Positions 37,605 to 48,067 are shown, counted from the first letter of the stretch. The stretch: DNA of 64,000 bases from Prochlorococcus sp. MIT 0603 (GCF_000760215.1 NZ_JNAW01000002.1:1-64000), one strand, 5' to 3'. Made by a program: numbers and translations. Notes: generated by a model not told the origin, from the letters alone.

Positions 37605-37841
37605 ATGCTTAACAAGCTTAATCAAGTTCTGAGTTGGTTATTATTGCTTTTAATCGGCTTGTATAGGAGATGGATTTCACCGGTTTTCGGACCTAACTGT
37701 CGTTTTATTCCTACTTGTAGTGAATATGGAATAGAGGCTATCGGTAAACATGGGCCTTGGAAAGGAGGATGGCTAACTCTTAAAAGGCTGTTGCGTTGCC
37801 ATCCTGGGACGCCTTGTGCTTGTGATCCGGTACCTGATTAA
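37605..37841 (+). CDS. yidD: Membrane protein insertion efficiency factor YidD
   Basis: A 78-aa peripheral/membrane-anchored helper of YidC/Sec-dependent membrane protein insertion. An N-terminal hydrophobic helix (LSWLLLLLIGLYRRWISPV, 9-27) is followed by the family motif GPNCRFIPTCSEYGIEAIGK (29-48) and the conserved LLRCHPGTPCACDPVPD end. Its stop overlaps the start of the next gene by one base (TAATG), implying coupling. Confidence 0.95.
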   Translation: MLNKLNQVLSWLLLLLIGLYRRWISPVFGPNCRFIPTCSEYGIEAIGKHGPWKGGWLTLKRLLRCHPGTPCACDPVPD

Positions 37842-38161
37842 TGAATCAAAGGAAATTAATTCTTTTTACGAGAGTGGGTTGTTGCCTCTGTGAGGCTTTA
37901 GAGGAACACTTAAGAAACATTTCATTAGATCAGTTGAAGACCCCATTGAATCTATGTGTCAGGGATATTGATGGCCTGGATGTCCCTAATTCTCTTAAAA
38001 CCATATATTCATTAAAAGTACCAGTTTTACTAGTTGAGGGAGATACCTCTCTAACTGTCTTTGAACTTCCAAGAGTTTCGCCAAGGCTTTCAAAAGAGGA
38101 ACTCTTTTGCTGGCTTAATAAGGTTATGCAAGAAAAAACTGAATGGACTCCTGTATTTTGA
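37841..38161 (+). CDS. Glutaredoxin-like family protein
   Basis: A 106-aa thioredoxin-fold protein with the start LILFTRVGCCLCEALEEHL near 6-24, where Cys15-x-x-Cys-like spacing (CCLC) marks the redox site. The KVPVLLVEGD segment is the cis-Pro loop. It resembles the DUF836/glutaredoxin 2-like group found next to yidD in many cyanobacteria. The partner is unknown. It overlaps yidD by one base and precedes murE by 9 nt. Confidence 0.88.
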   Translation: MNQRKLILFTRVGCCLCEALEEHLRNISLDQLKTPLNLCVRDIDGLDVPNSLKTIYSLKVPVLLVEGDTSLTVFELPRVSPRLSKEELFCWLNKVMQEKTEWTPVF

Positions 38162-38170
38162 TTTATTGAA

Positions 38171-39682
38171 ATGACTTATAAGCTACATTCTCTTTTAAAA
38201 GAAATTGGTATTGACTCTCCAATTGTTTTAGAAGATTTACTTGTTGAAAGTATTGGTTGTGATTCACGCTCCCCGAGGGAAGGGGAGCTTTTCTTTGGAT
38301 TGCAAGGAGCAAGGGTTGATGGAGGCATGTTTTGGCGTCAAGCATTGGCTTCGGGAGCGATAGGTGCAGTAATTAGTCAAAAGGCAGCAGAAGTAGACCC
38401 CCCAGGAAGCCAGGATATAGTCTTTGTAGTGCCGGATCCAGTAAGTGTTTGGATGGGAGAGGCCGCCTCTTTGTTTTGGCAAAAACCATCATTGAAAATA
38501 AATCTAATAGGTGTTACCGGAACCAATGGCAAAACCACAACTTCTTACTTGATAGAGCATTTGAGTTCAACATCTGGGCTCAAGTCTGCATTGTTTGGAA
38601 CTTTAGTGAATCGTTGGCCAGGACATAGCGAGATCTCTAGTCATACAACAGCTTTTGGAGATGTATTGCAGACCCAACTTGCTCAAGCAGTTTTAGCAGG
38701 TGTCGGTTTGGGGGTAATGGAAGTTAGTTCACATGCGCTTGCACAAGGACGAGTTGCAGGTTGCCGCTTCGCTGGAGCTGTGTTTACCAACCTCACACAA
38801 GATCACCTTGACTATCATGATTCGATGGAAGAGTATTTTAATGTGAAGTCTCTTTTATTTAAATCACCTTTATTAAAAGATGGAATTGCAAGATCTGTGG
38901 TCAATATCGATGACCCCTGGGGGCGTAGATTGTCGGAAACCTTAGGAGACTCTTGTTGGCGTTCCTCCTTAAATCACACAAAAAAAGAGTCGATACAGCC
39001 AGAATTGTTTTTTACAGACTTAGAAAAGACTTCTAGAGGTGTTGAAGGAATCTTACATAGTCCTGCTGGAGAAGGCTCTTTTTTCTCTCCATTGATAGGT
39101 GATTTTAATTTAATGAATTTACTTCAGGCAGTAGGTGCTTTGCTTCAACAAGGGATTCCCTTGGATGCTCTGCTCCCTGCGATTAAAAGTTTCCCTGGTA
39201 TTCCTGGTCGAATGGAGCAAGTCCGGATTAAAGGTGAGTTGCCAATTGTGATTGTTGACTATGCTCATACTCCTGACGGACTGCAGAACGCTCTAACTGC
39301 ATTGCGACCATTGGTATCCGGCAAGCTTTATTGTGTATTTGGTTGTGGTGGTGATAGGGATCGAGGGAAGAGATCTCAGATGGGAGCGATTGCCTCGGAA
39401 TTGGCTGATGAAATATTACTTACTTCTGATAATCCAAGAACAGAAAATCCTCAACAAATTCTTGATGACGTTGTAATGGGTATGTCTGTGAAGAAGGAGA
39501 TAATCATTGAAATTGATAGGGGTGCTGCTATCAGAAAGGCTATTTTCATGGCTTTACCAGAGGACATCATCTTAATAGCAGGCAAAGGACATGAGAGTTA
39601 TCAAATACTTGGGCTTGAAAAAGTTGAGTTTGATGATAGAGATATTGCTAGAGAAGCTCTGGCTTCCAAGTTATCTGTTTAA
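38171..39682 (+). CDS. murE: UDP-MurNAc-tripeptide synthetase MurE (mDAP-adding)
   Basis: A cytoplasmic ATP-dependent ligase that adds the third amino acid of the peptidoglycan stem. The 503-aa product has the Mur ATP loop [20 protein letters not shown] (about 112-131), [34 protein letters not shown] (about 182-195) and the C-terminal DNPRTENP motif (about 419-426). The DNPR motif is the mark of meso-diaminopimelate specificity. The carbamylated-Lys region is GKGHES-adjacent. It is convergent with the aminotransferase (5-nt gap). Confidence 0.96.
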   Translation: MTYKLHSLLKEIGIDSPIVLEDLLVESIGCDSRSPREGELFFGLQGARVDGGMFWRQALASGAIGAVISQKAAEVDPPGSQDIVFVVPDPVSVWMGEAASLFWQKPSLKINLIGVTGTNGKTTTSYLIEHLSSTSGLKSALFGTLVNRWPGHSEISSHTTAFGDVLQTQLAQAVLAGVGLGVMEVSSHALAQGRVAGCRFAGAVFTNLTQDHLDYHDSMEEYFNVKSLLFKSPLLKDGIARSVVNIDDPWGRRLSETLGDSCWRSSLNHTKKESIQPELFFTDLEKTSRGVEGILHSPAGEGSFFSPLIGDFNLMNLLQAVGALLQQGIPLDALLPAIKSFPGIPGRMEQVRIKGELPIVIVDYAHTPDGLQNALTALRPLVSGKLYCVFGCGGDRDRGKRSQMGAIASELADEILLTSDNPRTENPQQILDDVVMGMSVKKEIIIEIDRGAAIRKAIFMALPEDIILIAGKGHESYQILGLEKVEFDDRDIAREALASKLSV

Positions 39683-39687
39683 GATAT

Positions 39688-40881
39688 TTATTCCTTAGAA
39701 ATTTCTTTTAATCTTTTTGTCAGTTCTTTGATTTCTTCTCTAGTAGTGGTGATATGAACACATGCTCTTAGCCAAGTTGGGTCTTCTAAGACTCTTATCC
39801 AAGTTGATTTCTTGCCAAGTGCCCTGACAATTTGATTATGAGACATATTTGATTTAACAGAGAAACTTAAAAGACCAGTCTGAGGAGGACTTTGTAGAAC
39901 AAGTTTTATTGGATGAATTTTGCGCAATTCAACCCATAGCTCTTTGCTTAGGGATTGGATCTTTTCGATTCTTTGGTAATCAGTGCCCTCTTTCTCAAGG
40001 AGTTCGAGTGAACATCGTAGTCCAGATAGAAGTGGTGTACATGACGTTGCTATTTCAAACTTCCTACCATCTGAATGGTAAGGGTTAGTGTTATCTGAAT
40101 AAATACTCCCTTCATTTTTAAGGCTTTTCCATCCCACTAAAGTGGGATTTGATTGCTCTAAAATTCTTTCAGAAACAATTGTAGCTCCAAGACCTTCAGG
40201 CCCAAAAGCCCATTTATGGCCTGTAAAGGCATAAATATCTGCTTTTGATGCAGCACTTCCTATTGGGATTTGACCGAAACTTTGAGCTGCATCAACTAGT
40301 AAGAAAGGTGGATCTTTATATTTGCCTAGAAAACTTGCAATTAACTCGATTGGCATTATTTCCCCAGTATTCCAAAGGAGATGAGATAACACAACAAGCC
40401 TAGTTTTTGGGGTCAAAGACAGCTCTAAGCTTTTTATTACTTCAGCAGTAGTGTTTTCTGCTTTTTCAATCCCCCCAGATAGACTTTGAACATCAAATAT
40501 GTCAATACAAAGTTTCTTTTGCTTAGCTAACTCTTTACAGGCTGAGACAACGCCGGGATGTTCGCAGTTGCTTATTAATATTCTTTCTCCTTCTAAAAAA
40601 GGAATCCCTAATAGAGGGAGAATGCATCCTGTTGTAACATTTTCAGTTAGAGCAATTCGTTTAGTAGATACGCCACAAAGCCTTGCAATTAGGAGCTTTG
40701 TCTCTTGAATTTCATTACTTATAAAGGGCCAAACATCATTAGTGAAAGGACCTAATTGCTGGATCTTTACCCAGCTAGCAGTGATCGAATCTAGTGATGC
40801 TTTGGGTAAAGGGCCTTGCCCTCCATAATTAAAATAAAACTTGTTTTCTAAAGCGGGAAGATTTGAGCGTAAATTGTTCAT
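39688..40881 (-). CDS. Aminotransferase class V-fold PLP enzyme
   Basis: A 397-aa fold-type I PLP enzyme of the class V group, which includes cysteine desulfurases and isopenicillin epimerase-like proteins. Visible are FYFNYGGQGPLPKASLDSI near 17-35, the PLP-contacting LLVDAAQSFGQIPIG near 194-208 and the PLP-Lys motif DIYAFTGHKWAFGPEGLGA near 215-233. The active-site Cys loop of SufS/IscS is not obvious, so I do not call it a desulfurase. The substrate is unknown. Confidence 0.9.
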   Translation of the reverse strand: MNNLRSNLPALENKFYFNYGGQGPLPKASLDSITASWVKIQQLGPFTNDVWPFISNEIQETKLLIARLCGVSTKRIALTENVTTGCILPLLGIPFLEGERILISNCEHPGVVSACKELAKQKKLCIDIFDVQSLSGGIEKAENTTAEVIKSLELSLTPKTRLVVLSHLLWNTGEIMPIELIASFLGKYKDPPFLLVDAAQSFGQIPIGSAASKADIYAFTGHKWAFGPEGLGATIVSERILEQSNPTLVGWKSLKNEGSIYSDNTNPYHSDGRKFEIATSCTPLLSGLRCSLELLEKEGTDYQRIEKIQSLSKELWVELRKIHPIKLVLQSPPQTGLLSFSVKSNMSHNQIVRALGKKSTWIRVLEDPTWLRACVHITTTREEIKELTKRLKEISKE

Positions 40882-40945
40882 TTAAATTTAGTACATGAAA
40901 CTTTTATTTGATTTCATTTTTACTAGCTTATTTTTTAATCTTAGC

Positions 40946-41260
40946 TTAATTAAAATGTTGAGGGCATTTCAAAAGTCCAACTGCAACTGCTGAGAAATTC
41001 AAAGCATCAGATTCTTTAATTACTTTTTTAACTTCTTTTACTCCATACTTTTCACTGGCATCACTGTAAGCCAAGAGTAGGGATTTATAGGTATCATTTC
41101 CTTGTGATCGGTACACACAGAATTTATCCCCTACAGTATTTAGAAGAACCATTAGTGTTAGTTCAACCATGGAATTGATTTTTGAACAATAACAAGTGCA
41201 TTGGTCATTCACTATTCCCTTTAATATAAATCTTTGCACTACCCTTGTATATAGTTTCAT
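40946..41260 (-). CDS. Hypothetical protein
   Basis: A 104-aa frame with no recognised family. The N-terminal 30 residues are Cys- and Arg-rich, and the real start may be the ATG at 41170 (MVELTLMVLLNTVGDKFCVY). That would give a short hydrophobic leader followed by a small domain ending VGLLKCPQHFN. Two Cys remain in the mature part. Whether it is secreted is inferred. An AT-rich gene-poor stretch lies upstream. Confidence 0.45.
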   Translation of the reverse strand: MKLYTRVVQRFILKGIVNDQCTCYCSKINSMVELTLMVLLNTVGDKFCVYRSQGNDTYKSLLLAYSDASEKYGVKEVKKVIKESDALNFSAVAVGLLKCPQHFN

Positions 41261-41813
41261 TTACATATGACTTTTAAGAGTTACATAACGAAAACTTATG
41301 CCGATTGCCGGAGTAATTTTTTGAGAAGTCAGGGTTTCTCTATACACTTATAATCTAATTAACTAATCCTTTTAAAAGGACTTTTTCTCTCTATGAATTG
41401 ACAATTAAGTAAATAGTTGAAAAGTTTAACTTTCTATTGCAAATAAAGATGGAAACCACTATTAGATAATGCTATTAATAGAAAGTAGTTGTTAATATAT
41501 ATAGAATATTCGGCTTATCTTGACTGAACAATCAATCTCAATACCTTAGTGACAAAGCTAACTATTTTATTATTAATCTGCGTTATTTATTATAGGATAT
41601 AATTTCATAATACTAGGTTGCAGTTTGAATAAATACTCCACCTATTTTATTAAATGAATGATCTTGGCATCTTTTTCAATTTAATGCTGATCTTATAAGT
41701 TAGTTGTTGCGTTTTTGCCTTGTTATTCTTGCTAACAAGGCTATGCCACAGTCTTAAGGTGATAATCTTGTTGAGGTATGGGTGTTATAGCTCTGAAAAA
41801 CAATTCTTAAAAG
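41261..41813. other. 553-nt intergenic region with no clear coding gene
   Basis: AT-rich sequence without an open frame I trust on either strand. It contains one strong inverted repeat at 41717-41741 and several A/T tracts. Both promoters of the flanking outward genes (minus-strand 104-aa and plus-strand 92-aa) must lie here. A small RNA gene is possible but no known cyanobacterial ncRNA signature (for example the Yfr1 core) was seen. Confidence 0.6.
41717..41741. repeat. Inverted repeat (hairpin) in the long intergenic region
   Basis: GCCTTGTTA and TAACAAGGC form perfect 9-bp arms around a 7-nt loop. Neither strand has a following T-run of terminator strength. It lies about 70-100 nt upstream of the 92-aa gene start, so it could be part of its 5' UTR or of a small RNA. 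Confidence 0.6.
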
Positions 41814-42092
41814 ATGAAAGCTTTTTTATTTTTCCTCGGATCGTCAATTAGATGGATGGGCAGCAAGCCAAGTAGATTCCTTTATTTCCACCTCTACCTA
41901 TTGGGTATATATTTAATTACTTATTTTGCTAAGTCAGCTTCTTTAGGGATTTATCCATTGATTTTTACAGCTGGTATTTTCAGTCCATTAATGATTTCCA
42001 TCTATAGAGGGCTCCCCCTAAACTGTTTGGACTTCGAATCAGCCTTAAGTAAAGAGGCTGTTGATAAAGGCTTTAAAAGCCAATCTCAATAG
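41814..42092 (+). CDS. Hypothetical membrane protein (92 aa)
   Basis: A 92-aa protein with two hydrophobic segments (about 24-40, FLYFHLYLLGIYLITYF, and about 46-62, GIYPLIFTAGIFSPLMI) and a polar C-terminal tail (SALSKEAVDKGFKSQSQ). It has an ATG start and no known motif. It is convergent with nfu, the stops being almost adjacent. Membrane location is predicted from hydrophobicity only. Confidence 0.6.
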   Translation: MKAFLFFLGSSIRWMGSKPSRFLYFHLYLLGIYLITYFAKSASLGIYPLIFTAGIFSPLMISIYRGLPLNCLDFESALSKEAVDKGFKSQSQ

Positions 42093-42093
42093 A

Positions 42094-42339
42094 TCAAAGC
42101 ACTTGAATTACTTCGTTAACTTCGGGAATCATTTCACGTAATTTCCTTTCAATCCCCATTTTTAGTGTCATAGTGCTACTTGGACAGCTTCCACAGGCTC
42201 CTTGTAATCTTACTTTTACTATTGGCCCATCAATCTCAGCTATTTCTACGTTTCCACCATCTGCTAGTAAAAACGGTCTTAATTCATCTAAGACTTTCTC
42301 AACATTCTCATGTGTAAGTGCCATAGTTTGATTTTCCAT
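42094..42339 (-). CDS. nfu: NifU-like scaffold protein (NfuA-type, C-terminal domain only)
   Basis: An Fe-S cluster carrier; in cyanobacteria this short Nfu is the main scaffold delivering clusters to photosystem I and others. The 81-aa product is a single NifU C-terminal domain: [20 protein letters not shown] near 11-30 and the cluster-binding [19 protein letters not shown] (Cys49-x-x-Cys52). The alternative start at Met6 (MALTHENV) is equally likely. It is divergent from mqo. Confidence 0.95.
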   Translation of the reverse strand: MENQTMALTHENVEKVLDELRPFLLADGGNVEIAEIDGPIVKVRLQGACGSCPSSTMTLKMGIERKLREMIPEVNEVIQVL

Positions 42340-42409
42340 AAGTTTGTTTATTGCATTGGATTAGGCTTAGCCTACTCATATCTTGTCTCAATAGGGAAAA
42401 TCTAGTTTT

Positions 42410-43897
42410 GTGATCTCCTCTGATGCTCTAGGTTCAGAAGCTCGATTTGATGCAGTATTAGTTGGGGCTGGCATCATGAGTGCGACTTTGGCTGTATTAC
42501 TTCATGAATTAGAGCCTGAGATGAGGATTCTCATCATCGAAAGATTAGAATCACCAGCATTAGAAAGCAGCGCCGCTTTAAATAATTCGGGAACCGGACA
42601 TGCTGCTAATTGTGAATTTAATTACACACCGCTTAACTCAGATGGAAGTTTAAATATTGATAAAGCACTTGCTATTAATTCGTCTTTCGAAAGAAGCTTG
42701 GAGTTTTGGGCGTCACTAACTGAAATGGGTAAATTATCACCAGAGAGTTTTCTGCATCTTTTGCCTCATGTTAGTTGTGTCTGGAGTGAAGAAAATATTG
42801 CATTTTTAAGGCAGCGTTATAGCAAACTTGTTTCTCAGCCACAGTTTAGTGATATGGAATGGAGTGAAGATAGCGGAGAGCTCAAGGAATGGATACCCTT
42901 GATGATGAACGGGAGGGACCCACAACAGAAAGTGGCTGCAACAAGAGTCAAAAGAGGAACGGATATAGATTTTGGAGCATTAACGACTACTTATATCGAG
43001 ATGCTTGAGCAGACTGACTCTGTCAAGATAGAGGTTTCAACTGAGGTTGTCGATATACAAAGGCATGATAATCAAATATGGCAACTCAGTTTGTCTAAAA
43101 ATGGTAGTGAATATTGTGTAAAAGCACCATTTGTATTTTTAGGAGCCGGAGGTGCTGCATTGGCTTTATTGCAGAAATCTAAAATACCTGAGGGCAGAGA
43201 ATATGGGGGCTTCCCTGTTAGTGGGCAATGGTTGTTATGTAACAATCCTGAATTAACTCAAACACACAATGCAAAAGTTTACGGTAAAAGTGCTATCGGA
43301 GCACCACCGATGTCAGTACCACATTTGGATACAAGATGGATAAAAGGAGAACGCTCCTTGTTGTTTGGACCATTTGCAGGGTTTAATACTAAATTCTTAA
43401 AATATGGATCAAAGTTTGATTTTTTTCGTTCTATTAAACTCACGAACCTAACCCCTATGATTCAATCTGGAATAAAAAACATTGATTTGATCAAGTATCT
43501 TTTTAGTCAAATTCAACTTAACCATTCATCAAGAATAGATTTGCTTAGTAGCTTTTTCCCTAATGTTAGGTCAGAAGATTGGACATTATCAGTTGCAGGT
43601 CAGAGAGTACAGATTATAAAAATGACAAATCAAGGAGGGGAGCTGAAAATGGGTACAGAAGTTGTGACTTCGTCTGATGGTTCTTTAGCTGCTTTGTTAG
43701 GGGCATCACCGGGGGCGAGTACTGCGGTGTCTATTATGCTAGAAGTTTTAGAGCGTTGTTGGAAAGATCAATTATGCAGTGATCTTTGGCAAGAGAGATT
43801 AAAAAAACTATTACCTAGTTTTAGAAAAGATATAAACTCCGACAAAAACCTTCTAAATAGACTTCGACACCGAAGCAATTCTCTTCTTGGATTGTGA
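42410..43897 (+). CDS. mqo: Malate:quinone oxidoreductase
   Basis: A membrane-associated FAD enzyme oxidising malate to oxaloacetate and passing electrons to the quinone pool. The 495-aa product has the FAD fold [20 protein letters not shown] (14-33) and the Mqo hallmark [20 protein letters not shown] (about 53-72). [18 protein letters not shown] lies near 175-192, and the C-terminal [17 protein letters not shown] near 442-458. The start codon is GTG or ATG near 42410, in the usual place. It probably supplements the incomplete TCA pathway of picocyanobacteria (inference). Confidence 0.95.
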   Translation: MISSDALGSEARFDAVLVGAGIMSATLAVLLHELEPEMRILIIERLESPALESSAALNNSGTGHAANCEFNYTPLNSDGSLNIDKALAINSSFERSLEFWASLTEMGKLSPESFLHLLPHVSCVWSEENIAFLRQRYSKLVSQPQFSDMEWSEDSGELKEWIPLMMNGRDPQQKVAATRVKRGTDIDFGALTTTYIEMLEQTDSVKIEVSTEVVDIQRHDNQIWQLSLSKNGSEYCVKAPFVFLGAGGAALALLQKSKIPEGREYGGFPVSGQWLLCNNPELTQTHNAKVYGKSAIGAPPMSVPHLDTRWIKGERSLLFGPFAGFNTKFLKYGSKFDFFRSIKLTNLTPMIQSGIKNIDLIKYLFSQIQLNHSSRIDLLSSFFPNVRSEDWTLSVAGQRVQIIKMTNQGGELKMGTEVVTSSDGSLAALLGASPGASTAVSIMLEVLERCWKDQLCSDLWQERLKKLLPSFRKDINSDKNLLNRLRHRSNSLLGL

Positions 43898-43971
43898 TAA
43901 ATAACAAATGAAAATTTCTTCCATTTGCAAAATCACATAAATACTAATTCAATGACAAAGGTTAGAAACAC

Positions 43972-45780
43972 ATGACTAATGTATCCGTCTCAAGATTAAG
44001 GAACTTTTGCATCATTGCACATATAGATCATGGCAAGTCAACACTTGCAGACAGGCTTTTACAAGAGACAGGGACTGTTTCCTCTAGGGATATGCAAGAA
44101 CAGTTCCTTGACAATATGGACCTTGAAAGAGAAAGAGGCATTACTATTAAACTTCAAGCGGCGAGGATGAATTACTCTTCGAGTGATGGTGAAGCATATG
44201 TGCTCAATCTAATTGATACCCCGGGGCATGTTGACTTTTCTTATGAAGTAAGTAGATCTTTACAAGCATGTGAAGGTGCTTTGTTAGTAGTAGATGCGAG
44301 TCAAGGAGTTGAAGCCCAAACTTTGGCAAATGTTTATTTAGCTCTTGAAAACGATTTGGAAATCATCCCAGTATTGAATAAGGTTGATCTCCCTGGGGCA
44401 GATCCTGAAAAAATTAAAAAAGAAATTGAATCTATCATTGGCTTGGATACCTCTAATGCAATTTCTTGTTCAGCAAAAACAGGAGTAGGTATATCAGAAA
44501 TATTGCAAGCTGTTGTTGAAAGGATTCCGCCACCTAAAGACCTTTTAGATGAACCTACTAAGGCTCTGATCTTTGATTCTTATTATGATTCATATAGAGG
44601 CGTGATCGTATATTTCCGTGTAATGACTGGAAGAATTTCATCTAGAGATAAAATTCTTCTAATGGCTAGTAAAAAGAGTTATGAGCTTGATGAGATAGGT
44701 GTCATGGCTCCTGACCAGAGTAAGGTGAATGAATTGCACGCAGGCGAAGTAGGCTATTTAGCAGCATCAATCAAAGCAGTTGCTGATGCTCGTGTGGGAG
44801 ACACTATAACATTATTAAACAACCCAGCATATGAACCTTTGCCCGGGTATACCGAAGCAAAGCCAATGGTTTTTTGTGGATTATTCCCAACAGATGCTGA
44901 TCAATATCCAGACCTTAGAGATGCTTTGGATAAATTGCAACTTTCAGATGCTGCATTGAAGTATGAGCCAGAAACCAGTAGTGCAATGGGATTCGGTTTT
45001 CGCTGTGGATTCCTGGGTCTACTTCACATGGAGATTGTTCAGGAAAGATTAGAAAGAGAATATGATCTTGATCTAATAGTCACTGCTCCATCAGTAATTT
45101 ATCAAGTAAATATGCTTGACGGAGAAGTTCTTCTTGTTGATAATCCTTCCACCTTGCCTGATCCACAGAAGCGTGAATCAATAGAAGAGCCATATGTTCG
45201 GATTGAAATCTACGCTCCTAATGATTACAACGGTACATTGATGGGGCTATGTCAAGATCGTCGAGGTGATTTTGTTGATATGAAATTTATAACTACAGAT
45301 CGAGTTACGCTGATTTATGAGATCCCTTTAGCAGAGGTTGTCACTGATTTTTTTGATCAGATGAAGAGCCGAACCAAGGGATATGCTTCAATGGAATATC
45401 ACTTAATAGGTTATCGAAAAAATGATCTAGTTAGATTAGATGTATTGATTAATGCAGAAAAAGCAGATCCTCTCACAACTATCGTTCATCGTGAAAAAGC
45501 TTATGGGGTAGGGAAAGGATTAGTCGAAAAGTTAAAGGAGCTGATACCAAAACAACAATTTAAAATTCCATTACAAGCTTCGATTGGGAGCAGAGTTATA
45601 GCTAGTGAGAGTATTAGCGCTTTGCGCAAGGACGTTCTAGCAAAATGTTATGGCGGAGATATTTCTAGGAAGAAAAAATTACTTAAAAAGCAAGCTAAAG
45701 GAAAGAAAAGAATGAAGTCAATGGGAAAAGTCGATGTCCCACAAGAGGCCTTTATGGCAGTGCTCAAATTAAATCAATAA
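43972..45780 (+). CDS. lepA: Elongation factor 4 (LepA), back-translocating GTPase
   Basis: A translational GTPase that remodels ribosomes under stress or aids 30S biogenesis. The 602-aa product has G1 [15 protein letters not shown] (16-30), the switch [16 protein letters not shown]3 [16 protein letters not shown] and G4 [11 protein letters not shown]. The LepA-specific C-terminal domain has [20 protein letters not shown] near 565-584. Length and motifs are complete. Confidence 0.97.
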   Translation: MTNVSVSRLRNFCIIAHIDHGKSTLADRLLQETGTVSSRDMQEQFLDNMDLERERGITIKLQAARMNYSSSDGEAYVLNLIDTPGHVDFSYEVSRSLQACEGALLVVDASQGVEAQTLANVYLALENDLEIIPVLNKVDLPGADPEKIKKEIESIIGLDTSNAISCSAKTGVGISEILQAVVERIPPPKDLLDEPTKALIFDSYYDSYRGVIVYFRVMTGRISSRDKILLMASKKSYELDEIGVMAPDQSKVNELHAGEVGYLAASIKAVADARVGDTITLLNNPAYEPLPGYTEAKPMVFCGLFPTDADQYPDLRDALDKLQLSDAALKYEPETSSAMGFGFRCGFLGLLHMEIVQERLEREYDLDLIVTAPSVIYQVNMLDGEVLLVDNPSTLPDPQKRESIEEPYVRIEIYAPNDYNGTLMGLCQDRRGDFVDMKFITTDRVTLIYEIPLAEVVTDFFDQMKSRTKGYASMEYHLIGYRKNDLVRLDVLINAEKADPLTTIVHREKAYGVGKGLVEKLKELIPKQQFKIPLQASIGSRVIASESISALRKDVLAKCYGGDISRKKKLLKKQAKGKKRMKSMGKVDVPQEAFMAVLKLNQ

Positions 45781-45820
45781 TATAGTCCATAGTAATTTTT
45801 CTAATCTCAAAATTTTACTT

Positions 45821-45997
45821 TTATACTTTAAGGCTTGGATTATTAAATAGGACATTACTTGTAGTTGAATATCTATTCAGGCTTTGATTGGAGGCATCTT
45901 TTTTGACTATGTTGGACCAAAGAAACCCTGCTAAAATTACTATGGCAATAGTTATAGTTAATTCCCCAACAGTTAGACCTTGATTTTTGAAATCCAT
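45821..45997 (-). CDS. Small protein with prepilin-like N-terminus (58 aa)
   Basis: A 58-codon ATG frame on the minus strand. The N-terminus MDFKNQG is followed by LTVGELTITIAIVILAGFLW. This mirrors a type IV prepilin cleavage site: Gly before the cut, Glu at +5, then a hydrophobic helix. The C-terminal 30 residues are Ser/Asn-rich and too short for a pilin globular domain. It could be a minor pseudopilin-like or a one-span membrane protein. It is divergent from the ABC permease gene and convergent with lepA. Confidence 0.6.
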   Translation of the reverse strand: MDFKNQGLTVGELTITIAIVILAGFLWSNIVKKDASNQSLNRYSTTSNVLFNNPSLKV

Positions 45998-46074
45998 AGT
46001 ATGTTTTTGAATATATTTATTTAAGCGCTTGTTGCAAATAATTTCTACTTATTATTATTATTTATAGTTGAATT

Positions 46075-46941
46075 TTGATATTTTTGGCCTTAAAAGCGAA
46101 AAATTCCAGCAAACTCTCTACAAAACTTGCGGTTTTGGGAATGTTATTGTTGGCGATTTATTTAACGGCTGCATTCTTGACACCACCTTTAATTAACTTA
46201 GGTGTTTTACCTGATGGCCAGCAAGGCTTAGGAAGCCCAATGTACGCCTCCCCATCTTGGGATCATTGGTGTGGCACAGATCGATTGGGGAGAGATGTTT
46301 GTGTGAGGACTTTGCAAGGTACTGGGGTCGCACTTCAAGTTGTTTTGTTGGCTGTAGGACTTGCTGTGCTAATTGGTGTGCCAATGGGGATCCTTAGCGG
46401 GTATATCGGTGGATTTGTTGACCGGATAATGGTATTAATCATGGAAACGCTTTACACAGTTCCAGTATTGCTTCTTGCAGTTGTTATAGCTTTTGTTTTA
46501 GGCCGAGGAATTGTCAATGCAGCCATTGCTTTATGTGTAGTTTATATACCTCAATATTTTCGTGTTGTTAGGAATCAAACGGAGCAAGTGAAAACGGAAC
46601 TTTATATTGAATCAGCAAAAGCAATGGGAGCTGGGCCTGTATGGATAATGCGCAAATATCTTTTGAAAAATGTAATAACTTCTCTACCTGTTCTTTTGAC
46701 CTTGAACGCAGCTGATGGAGTTTTAGTCTTAGGAGGGCTAGGTTTTCTTGGACTTGGTTTGCCCGAGACTATTCCTGAATGGGGGAGTGATCTGAATTTG
46801 GCTTTAGATGCTGTCCCAATAGGCATTTGGTGGACGGCCCTCTACCCTGGAATGGCAATGTTTGGACTGGTCTTTTCGCTCTCTTTAATTGGTGAAGCTC
46901 TTGAGGACTTTATTGAGAAGAGTCAATTGAATGAGCCGTAA
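46075..46941 (+). CDS. ABC transporter permease, DppC/OppC-like
   Basis: A 288-aa inner-membrane permease of the peptide/nickel (Dpp/Opp) ABC family. The DppC signature GTDRLGRDVCVRTLQGT near 63-79 follows the N-terminal span; the EAA loop is ESAKAMGAGPVWIMRKYLLK near 181-200. About six membrane spans are seen. The start is TTG 46075. No companion permease, binding protein or ATPase is adjacent, so the rest of the transporter must be encoded elsewhere. Substrate unknown. Confidence 0.92.
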   Translation: MIFLALKAKNSSKLSTKLAVLGMLLLAIYLTAAFLTPPLINLGVLPDGQQGLGSPMYASPSWDHWCGTDRLGRDVCVRTLQGTGVALQVVLLAVGLAVLIGVPMGILSGYIGGFVDRIMVLIMETLYTVPVLLLAVVIAFVLGRGIVNAAIALCVVYIPQYFRVVRNQTEQVKTELYIESAKAMGAGPVWIMRKYLLKNVITSLPVLLTLNAADGVLVLGGLGFLGLGLPETIPEWGSDLNLALDAVPIGIWWTALYPGMAMFGLVFSLSLIGEALEDFIEKSQLNEP

Positions 46942-47100
46942 TCATTTATTAGCCAGCATATAGGTCCTTGTTTCGCTATGGTAGGACTGGGGTTTGCTCG
47001 AAATATAGAAACTTCGAATGGATTTCGATCAAAAACTGAGATCGGTTGGTATAAAGCCAGGCTCACTCTTCATTGTAATTACTTTGACATAGGGAATAGA

Positions 47101-47790
47101 TTAACAGCGTAATTTGACTGTCCTTGGAAGCTTCTCTAGAATCTCTCCTGTTTTACTTAATTTAGGGTAATCTCGATTATTTTGTTTGCACCATTTAGCA
47201 ACTTCAGGATAAGACCATTCAAATAAAGTTTTATTATAAAGCTCTTGATCCATTTTTTCTCCTAAGTGAGCAGATGTTTCTGATGTCTCACGTTGACGTA
47301 ATGCTTCGAAAAGAAGTGTTGCAGCTGCAACAGACACGTTTAATGACTGAACCATTCCTCGCATAGGTATATAAATAGTCTCATCTACTAAATCAGTAGC
47401 CGATTCACTAAGGCCCCACTTTTCTGCACCCATTATAAAGGCTGTTGGCCCTTTGTAATCAAACAGTCGGTAGTCTTTTGCACGCTTATTAAGGCTAGTG
47501 CCATACAACCGAAAGCCCATTTGCTTTAAATATGTAGTAGCAACCTCAATGTTTTTATGTTCTTTTAGCTTGACCCATTTTTGACTTCCCTGGGCCGTAC
47601 TATTGAAAGTAGGTGTTTTATTTTCCTTGAAGATTGCATGTGCTTCTAATATGCCAATGGCATCACAAGTACGAAGAATTGCCGAGAGATTGTGAGGCTT
47701 TTCGATCTCTTCCGTAAGGATTGTAAGATTGGACATCCTCCGATCTAAAACTGACTTAATCTTTTGGAATCGACGTGGTAGAAGAGGCAT
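47101..47790 (-). CDS. trmH: tRNA (guanosine-18-2'-O)-methyltransferase
   Basis: A SPOUT-class methyltransferase making Gm18 in the tRNA D-loop. The 229-aa product has the SpoU start (LTILTEEIEKPHNLSAILRT, 22-41), FIMGAEKWGLSESATDLVDE near 134-153, and the knotted SAM-binding motif IPMRGMVQSLNVSVAAATLL near 156-175. It also has an extra C-terminal part like E. coli TrmH. It stands alone between two intergenic gaps. Confidence 0.94.
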   Translation of the reverse strand: MPLLPRRFQKIKSVLDRRMSNLTILTEEIEKPHNLSAILRTCDAIGILEAHAIFKENKTPTFNSTAQGSQKWVKLKEHKNIEVATTYLKQMGFRLYGTSLNKRAKDYRLFDYKGPTAFIMGAEKWGLSESATDLVDETIYIPMRGMVQSLNVSVAAATLLFEALRQRETSETSAHLGEKMDQELYNKTLFEWSYPEVAKWCKQNNRDYPKLSKTGEILEKLPRTVKLRC

Positions 47791-48067
47791 GAAATTAGAA
47801 ACAATGTGAGGATGCTTATCTAAGAAATTTCCTGAAAATGCTTCGTTTTAGATTTAACATTTTCAACTTGTTAAAGAGGTCTAAGATAAATTAGATGATT
47901 AGCTTTTTTTTAAAGCAAATAATATTTACAAGTTTTATCAAAATCTAAATGAAGAAAGTTTTAGTATATTCTTGAAGCTTACTTGAAATTGTTAACAAGC
48001 AAATTTTTATCTTAATTTGCTTTAAGATTAACTTCTTAAATAGTGTGTTTCTTAAAGGAGTTATACA
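47791..48067. other. Intergenic region, divergent promoters of trmH and rsmB
   Basis: About 280 nt of AT-rich spacer with no open frame of interest. It ends with an unusually strong Shine-Dalgarno-like sequence, AAGGAG at 48055-48060, just upstream of the rsmB reading frame. Confidence 0.6.
48055..48060 (+). promoter_or_regulatory. Strong Shine-Dalgarno upstream of rsmB, pointing to a rare ATT start
   Basis: AAGGAG lies 37 nt before the TTG at 48098 but only 7 nt before an in-frame ATT at 48068 (a second ATT is at 48071). The frame is open from 48056, after a TAA. The spacing favours initiation at ATT, as in infC, rather than at TTG. Confidence 0.45.
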
